Shown in pieces: positions 7,200 through 12,207 of a DNA stretch of 12,207 nucleotides. Both the position numbers and the translations under genes were made by a program. Every line of letters begins with the position of its first letter. Position 1 is the first letter of the stretch. The notes under the pieces are model-generated. The model saw only the letters and a list, made by a program, of their open reading frames with translations. It did no database searches and was not told the DNA's origin. This DNA comes from Spinellus fusiger (lineage: Eukaryota > Mucoromycota > Mucoromycetes > Mucorales > Phycomycetaceae): positions 1-12,207 of the forward strand of contig JALLLS010000191.1 in the NCBI GenBank assembly GCA_025094145.1, read 5' to 3'.

Positions 7200-8362
7200 T
7201 ACTGTTTTTTTGATTATTTAATAAACCCAAAAGAAGTGATCCATGTGAGTCCAATAAGGAAAAGTGTGTTGGCCAATAAAATCATAGCATTTAGTATAGT
7301 GGCAACAATCTTGATGTATGTGATACTTATGTGTGTGTGTGATGGACAGAAAGGTAAAGTAACAAGGAAAGGAAAGGGTTTGGAATAGAAATTGGAGGTA
7401 GGGTTTGTGAACAAATAGAAAGGATAGAGGAATAGTCTGTTCAAGTGAATAGACTATGAAAACAAATAGAAATGATACTTTGCAACACAACAGTAAAGCA
7501 AAAGAAAACAGATAAAAGGGGAACAACAGTACACACAGGTACAAAAATAAGAGAATGCAATCAATACTTTGCTAAGAATTGATTTGTAAATAACAATGAT
7601 ACTTCATAAGAAAACACAGTAGCACTGCCCACAACTTGTATCAGAAGATATCAAAAGAAAATAATGGAAGAATAAAAGATAATAGAAGATCTTGGAGTAG
7701 TATTTGACAATTTATTTCAGTTCTTGGTTAATGGAATATTTATACTAAAGAACTAAATGTTAAAATAGAGAATGATTTCATAAGAAATCAATCTTAGAGA
7801 AAATGAATTAAGACAATTGCATTGTTACTACATCATGGATGAATAACAACTACAAATTTAATAAGCTAAACTAGCATTGTTACAAGAATACATCATAACA
7901 ATGATTCTTCAGGAGAAAACAAAAAGGAAAAAGAAACTAAAATAGTGCCATTGAGGTGAACTCATAGTAATGAAGTTATCCACTGCAAAAGCAACTAAAA
8001 TAGCATAAAGAAATACATCATAGAAAAGAGAAAACAAGTTTAGGTAGAAAACAGAATAGTATGAGAAAAAGAGTAAAGAAAGGAAAAAGATTGTGGGACA
8101 AGAGCATTAATCTCTTTAACATGTACAGAAAATGTCAGAAACATATTGGCTTCCAAAAAAGGAAGAAAAGAGAAGACTGACACAAAAGGAAAGAAAGAGA
8201 AACTGAGGGGCAAGGAAAACTTAGCAATTCTATCTTCATTGGACAGAGGAAGGCTGTGGCACACGTCATGGTTTGGGACCAAACAAAAGAGAAGCATGGC
8301 CCATTCCAGCTTCTTGGTGGCTGAGGCTATGAAATCTCACATACACCATGTTACTATATTAG
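7200..8362. other. AT-rich, gene-free stretch with degenerate short repeats
   Basis: About 1.16 kb without a convincing gene. The plus strand is A-rich and purine-biased from about 7440 to 8210. TACATCAT recurs at 7829, 7889 and 8014, and AACAATGAT(A/T)CTTCA followed by GAAAACA recurs near 7590 and 7898, so part may be an old tandem or decayed element. A small perfect palindrome GTTTGGGACCAAAC lies at 8271-8284. The open frames here are low-complexity and unlike any family I know. Nothing else is seen. Confidence 0.5.
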
Positions 8363-8433
8363 GCCGTGATAGTATAGTGGCAGTACATCGCCTTGTGGCG
8401 GCGCTGACCCTGGTTCGATTCCAGGTCACGGCA
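8363..8433 (+). tRNA. tRNA-His (anticodon GTG)
   Basis: A 71-nt intron-less gene. The acceptor stem GCCGTGA/TCACGGC is perfect with discriminator A. The D stem GTAT/GTAC has a terminal T-G pair. The anticodon loop TTGTGGC gives GTG, and the T arm CCTGG-TTCGATT-CCAGG is perfect. The first anticodon-stem pair (27-43) is a T/C mismatch. The base before the gene is G; eukaryotes normally add G at -1 enzymatically. A and B boxes look intact. A Tc1/mariner element begins 10 bp past its end. Confidence 0.95.
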
Positions 8434-8435
8434 TA

Positions 8436-8440
8436 TTTTT
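8436..8440 (+). terminator. Pol III terminator of tRNA-His
   Basis: TTTTT begins 2 bases after the tRNA and ends just before the TA duplication of the Tc1/mariner insertion, so the insertion spared the terminator. Confidence 0.75.
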
Positions 8441-8443
8441 ATA

Positions 8444-8470
8444 CAGTGTCACCTAAAAAATAATGGATAT
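8444..8470 (+). repeat. Left terminal inverted repeat of Tc1/mariner
   Basis: It begins CAGTGTCACCTA followed by an A-run and TAATGGAT. It matches the right end with about one mismatch in the first 12 bases. Confidence 0.85.
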
Positions 8471-8545
8471 TTCTGATTCAGACCCAAATTTTAGCCTTGA
8501 GTTTTTTTTTATTAAACATTCTTCATTTATTGCTTTTCCACTCTA

Positions 8546-9458
8546 ATGTCTACCCCATCTAAAACCACTGAACAACCCATGAGATCTCTTGGGAACAGAA
8601 AGAAGAATATCAATGACTTCAATTGTTGCCTCATTGCTCAAGAGGCCACCATAAATGGGACCAGCCAGGCTGCCCTTTCTGCTAGGTTTGGAGTTAGTAA
8701 GCAGTCTGTTTCCCTTATTGTAAAGAGATTTAAGGAAACTGGCTGTTTCAAGGCCAAGAAGAGCACTGGGTGCAAGCCCATTCTGAAGGAGAGGGACAAG
8801 AGAGAGGTCAGTTGCAAAGTGAGAATAGATCAACTTTGCAAGCTGATGAACACCAAAGTGTGTATGAGCACCTTCTCAAAATTGATGAAGCTTGGCTGAT
8901 GAGTCCAGATACCAGTTGGTCACCACCAACAACCATACCAGGGTGGTGCACAAGAAGAAGGAGAGGCTGCTCTCAAAGAACATCAAGCCCACTATGAAGT
9001 TTGGTGGTGGTAGCGTGATGGTGTGGGGTTCTTTCTCTGGTGAAGGTGTTGGAAGGTTGGTGCCTGTGAAGGACAGTAGAGACAGTAGAGAATACATTGA
9101 GATTTTAAAGGAGAATTACTGCCATGAGCTGGCTCAACTCAAGGCACTGAATCCAGAGGTAGATTATGTTCTTCAAGAGGACAATACCAGCTGCCACAAG
9201 ACTAGAGAGTCCAGGCTGTGGAAGGCAAATGAGAGCATTGCCACTATGGAGGGGTGGCCATTGCAAAGCCCTGACCTCAAACCCATAGAGCATCTTTGGG
9301 AGGTGCTTGACAGGGCCATCAGGAAGAGAATGACCTCAGCAAGCTCCTTTCAGGATTTGGAAGTGCTTCTGTTGAAAAAATAGGAAAACCTTCCTAAGGA
9401 CACCACAGACACCTTCTTTATACTTCATCCAATTTACAAGTCTCTACTGTGTGTTTAA
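8546..9458 (+). pseudogene. Tc1-like transposase, internally deleted and interrupted
   Basis: The ATG at 8546 opens an N-terminal DNA-binding part (to TGA at 8897-8899) with a helix-turn-helix (SQAALSARFGVSKQSVSLIVKRF) and the start of a second helical region. From 8889 the catalytic part continues in another frame: ADESRY (first Asp), GGGSVMVWG, QEDNTSCH (second Asp) and SPDLKPIEHLW (catalytic Glu). There are 35 residues between the second Asp and the Glu, against 34 in classical Tc1. The segment that normally joins the two parts (roughly 50 residues) is missing at about 8885-8895, and the deletion shifts the frame. A TAG at 9381-9383 falls where relatives have the Trp of a W-x-x-LP motif; similarity continues to TAA at 9456-9458. 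It cannot make active transposase. Confidence 0.92.
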
Positions 9459-9520
9459 TGTATGTTTCTATGATAAAGAATAAGTATTTCCTATTACAGA
9501 ATTATACCAGGGCATGAAAA

Positions 9521-9547
9521 AAATCTATTTTTTTCTAGGTGCCACTG
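9521..9547 (-). repeat. Right terminal inverted repeat of Tc1/mariner
   Basis: On the minus strand it begins CAGTGGCACCTAG followed by an A-run and TAGAT. It is followed by TA at 9548-9549. Confidence 0.85.
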
Positions 9548-9601
9548 TATTATTATTTGTATAATTTAAAAATATACAACTATTTCTGTATAATATAAAC
9601 A

Positions 9602-10086
9602 TGTACTTGTTTTTTATGAGTTTATTACAATTATTAGTCTTCAGAGAGAATAGTAATAATTATCTTACCTTGAGTGCATACAAGTAACATAGTAATCTCT
9701 GTATCATCTCACTGATTGATCATAACTACAAATGGACCTTCTTGGCTCAGTGTACTATTAGACACTTAACAAGAGCCATCTTCATTAATAGTCCTAACAG
9801 AACAATATTGACCTATCAGAGTCAATTGAGTAAAGACTCATAATAATTAATAGTTCTAATAGTGGAGTGCTTATCTCAGGAAACAACCATAGGGTTGAAT
9901 CTAATAATACTACAACTAAGTAAAACATATGAGCCAACAATAAGGTGGCAGCTATTAATACTACCATAAGGTAGAAGCCACTGAAGGATAAGCACTCACA
10001 AAAAGTATAAATAAGGAACCACTCTTCACTTAATAAAAATCATCTTTGTTCAGTCTTGTTATTTTCAACTTGTCTGAATAATTACA
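9602..10086 (+). mobile_element. Solo LTR, family A, copy 2
   Basis: Plus-strand counterpart of the repeat at 70-586. Clear similarity runs from about 9669 (CTTGAGTGCATACAAG) to 10086, including GTATCATCTCACTGAT, a TATA box (TATAAATAA, 10006-10014), AATAAA (10032-10037) and the end CTGAATAATTACA. The middle is shorter than in copy 1 and diverged. The 5' border is uncertain: TGTAC at 9602 is preceded by AAACA, and AAACA recurs at 10088-10092, one base past the right end, which hints at a target duplication. Palindromes CAACC-n4-GGTTG (9884-9897) and CTACC-n4-GGTAG (9961-9974) lie in U3. Its end is about 95 bp beyond the 3' end of tRNA-Ala. Confidence 0.7.
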
Positions 10087-10131
10087 CAAACATTATGTAA
10101 TTTTGGTAAAAAATCCATAGATTATTCTCAA

Positions 10132-10177
10132 TTTACACTTTCTCTCATTGTTTGAATCCAATGAGAGAAAGTGTAAA
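10132..10177. repeat. Perfect 19-bp inverted repeat (hairpin)
   Basis: TTTACACTTTCTCTCATTG at 10132-10150 is exactly complementary to 10159-10177, with an 8-nt loop (TTTGAATC). It lies directly beyond the 3' end of tRNA-Ala and contains that gene's T4 terminator in one arm. Function is unknown. Confidence 0.9.
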
Positions 10178-10178
10178 A
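10175..10178 (-). terminator. Pol III terminator of tRNA-Ala
   Basis: T4 on the minus strand, 3 bases after the tRNA end. It overlaps the outer end of the 19-bp inverted repeat. Confidence 0.65.
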
Positions 10179-10181
10179 GAA

Positions 10182-10253
10182 TGGAGACGCCGGGGTTCGA
10201 ACCCGGGGCCTTTCGCATGCAAAGCGAATATGATACCACTACATCACATCCCC
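10182..10253 (-). tRNA. tRNA-Ala (anticodon TGC)
   Basis: A 72-nt intron-less gene. The acceptor stem GGGGATG/CGTCTCC includes the G3-T70 wobble pair that identifies tRNA-Ala to its synthetase. The anticodon stem TTCGC/GCGAA holds the loop TTTGCAT. The T arm CCGGG-TTCGAAC-CCCGG is perfect. The D stem has only three good pairs (ATG/CAT) plus a T/T mismatch. The discriminator is A. It probably remains functional. The plus-strand LINE begins about 15 bp upstream of its 5' end, divergently oriented. Confidence 0.96.
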
Positions 10254-10275
10254 ACTTCTCTTTCTGCAAAGATCA

Positions 10276-10440
10276 CTTTTTTTTAAAATTCATAAGTTCA
10301 ATCCAAAAATTCAAAAACGTCCATCCGTCTCCAAAAAGCTGCATCCATCTGCATCCATCATCAATCCATCTTCCCCCATCTCCCGACTATCTTCTACAAA
10401 AGTTTCAGACCTCCAGCTCTCAAACTTGACCAGATCCACT
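10276..10440 (+). promoter_or_regulatory. LINE 5' UTR / probable internal promoter region (right copy)
   Basis: About 165 bp without an ATG: a T-run, an A/T-rich stretch, AATTCAAAAACGTCCATCC (shared with the left copy), the GCATCCATC repeats and a pyrimidine-rich tail. No TATA box was recognised. Confidence 0.45.
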
Positions 10441-10593
10441 ATGTTCTCTTCTCCAGCAGGACAACAACACCTTTTGGCTAATGCCACCACCACCACTGAA
10501 GCTCAACTTATCTTGGCAGTGACGTCACTCCAACAGAGCTTTGCTCAAATGGCTTCTGAGCACACCCATCAGAAGCAGAGACAAGGCCTTTGA
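10441..10593 (+). CDS. 50-codon leader ORF of the LINE (right copy), possible ORF1 N-terminus
   Basis: The first ATG of the element (10441) starts a 50-residue frame ending at TGA (10591-10593), identical in DNA and protein to the left copy. The second half is rich in Gln and predicted helical. A +1 shift at the terminal CTT TGA G would fuse it to ORF1 and give about 307 residues. Reinitiation at the ATG at 10601 is the alternative. Identity of the two copies starts exactly at this ATG: the base before it already differs. Confidence 0.5.
   Translation: MFSSPAGQQHLLANATTTTEAQLILAVTSLQQSFAQMASEHTHQKQRQGL
10519..10528. promoter_or_regulatory. CRE/ATF palindrome GTGACGTCAC (right LINE)
   Basis: Same perfect palindrome and same position in the element as 6541-6550. 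It is a consensus ATF/CREB bZIP site; use is inferred. Confidence 0.4.
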
Positions 10594-10594
10594 G
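10588..10594 (+). promoter_or_regulatory. Candidate +1 frameshift site CTT TGA G (right copy)
   Basis: The leader frame's last sense codon CTT is followed by TGA and G. Skipping one base gives GAG in the ORF1 frame, which runs open to 11365. Identical in the left copy. Confidence 0.45.
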
Positions 10595-10600
10595 GCCATT

Positions 10601-11365
10601 ATGGAAGAAAACAAGCAGCTGAGAGAGACTGTGGCAGCCCTTGAGGCAAAGCTTGCTGCCTTGACTAATAAGGCAACTCCTGTGATACAAGAGGTGACAC
10701 AGGCACCAAAGAACCACCAACAGGCTGAGAAGACAGCCAAGGACTCCACATGGGCTACTGTAGCCAAAAAGACCCGCCCAGCACCTTCAACTAGGAGAGT
10801 GGAATCTGCTGCATGTGCCTTCACCATCCAAGAAGGTCCTAAAGGTTACACTTATGTGTACATTCCAAGAGGCAGACGCATGAACCACCCAGAGGCAAGA
10901 CGCCTCCTGAGAACCCTTGGCCTGGAAACAGGTAGAATCCTGGATGTGTGTTTCCCTGCCCATTCTGTTCTTGGTCTTTTGGTCCATGTCCAGTATGTTG
11001 AGTCTCTTACTGCAGTCTTGAATAAGGCCAAGGTAGATATCTACAAGAACTTTGACCCTATGGACCCCAAGCATCTGGCAGACCCAAAATATGCCACCTT
11101 CAATGTTGAGCAGATGTGCATTGAGGCAGCCAGACTCCAAGAGAACAGATGCATGCAGGCTATCCAGTACATGCGCCCCCACATTGCTTTTTCTGTTGCT
11201 GCTGCTTTTGTAGCCAATGGCTGGATCAGTGAAGAGCAGATGCCCCCCAAGCCAACCAACAAGGGATACATTGACAGAGATGACCCAGCAAATGCCTTCC
11301 AAGTGAGCAGAAGAAGCTCTGTTGCCATGTCTGAGTCCTCCAACAACAAACACCAATATGAATAG
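10601..11365 (+). CDS. LINE ORF1 protein (right copy), coiled coil plus possible RRM-like core
   Basis: From the first in-frame ATG (10601) it encodes 254 residues to TAG (11363-11365). The frame is open from 10523. The coiled-coil start is identical to the left copy. From about residue 56 on it diverges to about 60-65% protein identity but keeps YVYIPRGR, EARRLLRTLGL, ILDVCFP, LLVHV, AIQYMRP and DRDDPANAF, so both subfamilies were under selection for protein. It lacks six linker residues (QKRPAP) present in the left copy. No stop or frameshift interrupts it. The stop overlaps the ORF2 ATG in ATGAATAG (11358-11365). Role as in the left copy: an RNA-binding protein of the retrotransposition particle, inferred from position and architecture. 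Confidence 0.8.
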   Translation: MEENKQLRETVAALEAKLAALTNKATPVIQEVTQAPKNHQQAEKTAKDSTWATVAKKTRPAPSTRRVESAACAFTIQEGPKGYTYVYIPRGRRMNHPEARRLLRTLGLETGRILDVCFPAHSVLGLLVHVQYVESLTAVLNKAKVDIYKNFDPMDPKHLADPKYATFNVEQMCIEAARLQENRCMQAIQYMRPHIAFSVAAAFVANGWISEEQMPPKPTNKGYIDRDDPANAFQVSRRSSVAMSESSNNKHQYE

Positions 11366-12207
11366 AGTCTCTATAGGCCTATGGAATGCCAATGGACTTC
11401 AACAGTCTATGGTATATGACATTATGACACACTCACACTCCTTTACTATGCTCTTTATCACAGAAACCTGGCTCCTCTCTCCCTCCCACCTCCCTACTTC
11501 CTGGACACAGTTCCACACCTATGGCAAGCCTGTTGAGAACAGCTACCGTGGCTCACTTGGTATCTGTGCTCTTGTTTCTCCCTCCTGTCCCTACCATGTT
11601 ACCCACATCCCTATGCCCTCCCCCTATGCCCTTGGTGTCCAAATTGGTTCACTGAGAATTATATGTCTCTACCTTCCCCCCTCCCTTTCCCTTGAAGACA
11701 CTTTTGCAGTGCTCAACTCCATTTCTTTGACAGAGGACACAATCATCTGTGGGGATCTGAATGCAAGACTTGGTGCAGTTCTTGGGGACAATGACACAAA
11801 TCCTAGAGGTACAGCCCTACTGGAATGGCTAGAAGAACGTCAGCTGTATGTCCAGAACAGCATGCATGCCTTTGGTCAAGCAACCTACCACTCTTTCCAA
11901 CAAGAACAAGAGATGAGTAGCATTGTGGATCTGTTTGTGTCCAACTGTCTCTTTGACAACACATTCATGATGGTGTATGGTGATCTCTCTCTTGGTTCAG
12001 ACCATAGGCTGCTCAGTATGACATTTGATCATGACATGTCTACAGCTCCTCTCACACCACCACCCATCAGAAGAATGTGGAACTCTCACGCCTTGTGGAG
12101 CCAGATGTTGCTGATCTATACAGAGACAAGTTTGATAGTCTCTCCTCTCAACTATGTCAACTAATTACATCTACAGTGAGCAATCCTCCTGGTGTCTGTC
12201 TGACATT
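11358..12207 (+). pseudogene. LINE ORF2, N-terminal endonuclease part, frameshifted and cut by the window end
   Basis: Starts MNRVSIGLWNANG at an ATG inside the ORF1 stop overlap. The endonuclease motifs are intact: Asn12 in WNANG, Glu36 in FITETW, GDLNAR (11752-11769), SSIVDLF and GSDHR (about 11994-12008). A one-base deletion at about 12082-12091, relative to the left copy, throws the frame to a TAA at 12162-12164. A second one-base deletion lies near 12198-12201. The coding sense continues in another frame to the window edge, before the reverse transcriptase. Amino-acid identity to the left copy up to the first shift is about 90%. Without the rest one cannot tell how many more lesions exist. 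Confidence 0.9.

Larger units (their letters stand above)
8444..9547 (+). mobile_element. Tc1/mariner element, defective, with intact ends
   Basis: A 1,104-bp DNA transposon flanked by TA on both sides (8442-8443, 9548-9549), the target duplication of Tc1/mariner. The ends are inverted: CAGTGTCACCTA on the left and CAGTGGCACCTA on the right (complement of 9536-9547), with similarity fading over about 25-30 bp. It encodes a broken transposase. It is shorter than typical full-length Tc1 elements because the transposase has lost its middle. With intact ends it might still be mobilised by a related transposase. Confidence 0.95.
10269..12207 (+). mobile_element. LINE, right copy (5' part, continues beyond the window)
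   Basis: A plus-strand member of the same LINE family as 2110-6772. Similarity begins at AAGATCAC (10269) and runs to the window end. It has the 5' UTR, leader frame, ORF1 and the endonuclease half of ORF2. Relative to the left copy the 5' UTR is roughly three-quarters identical, 10441-10766 is 100% identical, the rest of ORF1 is about 70-75% identical at the DNA level, and ORF2 is about 90% identical. It has at least two one-base deletions in ORF2, so it is probably also inactive. It starts about 15 bp upstream of tRNA-Ala. Confidence 0.93.

Noticed and set aside
7214..7544. Overlapping minus-strand frames rich in Phe, Leu and Ser
   Set aside because: Translation of an A-rich plus strand; low-complexity composition and no family resemblance.
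8040..8297. Minus-strand frame of 85 codons
   Set aside because: Hydrophobic low-complexity translation of a purine-rich strand, no start context or relatives recognised.
8146..8463. Plus-strand frame of 105 codons, Lys-rich start
   Set aside because: It runs through tRNA-His and into the Tc1 inverted repeat, so it cannot be a real gene.
70..10086. Inverted LTR-A pair as ends of one giant element or a chromosomal inversion
   Set aside because: The interior contains unrelated elements and tRNA genes, the two LTRs are well diverged, and they are inverted rather than direct; two independent solo LTRs is simpler.
10148..10429. Plus-strand frame of 93 codons
   Set aside because: It crosses tRNA-Ala and the LINE 5' UTR.
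10541..10600. Extension of LINE ORF1 upstream to a TTG codon at 10541 (and 6528 in the left copy)
   Set aside because: TTG is not a normal eukaryotic start; the first in-frame ATGs are at 10601 and 6468, and the true N-terminus more likely comes from the leader frame.
11322..11357. ORF2 start at TTG 11322 (and 5729 in the left copy)
   Set aside because: Not an ATG; the ATG at 11358 (5693) directly precedes the endonuclease domain and lies in the conserved overlap.

Overview
The window is a gene-poor stretch of a nuclear eukaryotic genome, built almost entirely of decayed transposable elements around three tRNA genes. The mix suggests an early-diverging fungus, most likely Mucoromycota-like: a two-ORF non-LTR retrotransposon (LINE) with an APE-type endonuclease, a Tc1/mariner element, short solo LTRs, a truncated C2H2 zinc-finger gene and compact intron-less tRNA genes. 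This is inference; no single feature proves the lineage.

Left part (1-2109). The end of a C2H2 zinc-finger reading frame is cut by a solo LTR (family A, minus strand, 70-586). tRNA-Leu(AAG) follows on the minus strand (792-874), then a second solo LTR (family B, plus strand, 1028-1280) and a 5'-truncated minus-strand LINE that keeps only the ORF2 C-terminus and 3' end (1291-2109).

Centre-left (2110-7199). A nearly full-length minus-strand LINE (about 4.7 kb) abuts the truncated one head to tail. Its ORF1 is open. Its ORF2 has about four frameshifts and two in-frame TGA codons. Its 5' end abuts the 3' end of a second family-B LTR (6773-7199), which contains a nested 170-bp solo LTR (family C, 6809-6978).

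Centre-right (7200-10086). About 1.1 kb of AT-rich DNA without genes leads to tRNA-His(GTG) at 8363-8433. A defective Tc1/mariner copy with intact ends and a TA duplication (8444-9547) sits 10 bp beyond it. A second family-A LTR, plus strand, ends at 10086.

Right part (10087-12207). A perfect 19-bp inverted repeat and tRNA-Ala(TGC) on the minus strand (10182-10253) precede a plus-strand LINE of a related subfamily. It starts about 15 bp upstream of the tRNA and runs off the window inside ORF2.

Main observations. (1) In both LINEs the first ATG opens a 50-codon frame ending at CTT TGA G, where a +1 shift leads into ORF1. (2) A 326-bp block starting exactly at that ATG is identical between the two LINEs although everything around it has diverged. 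(3) The block holds a perfect CRE palindrome (GTGACGTCAC). (4) The two LINEs point outward from a shared 3.5-kb centre, as in the LINE-flanked centromeres known from Mucor. No element looks autonomously active as sequenced.
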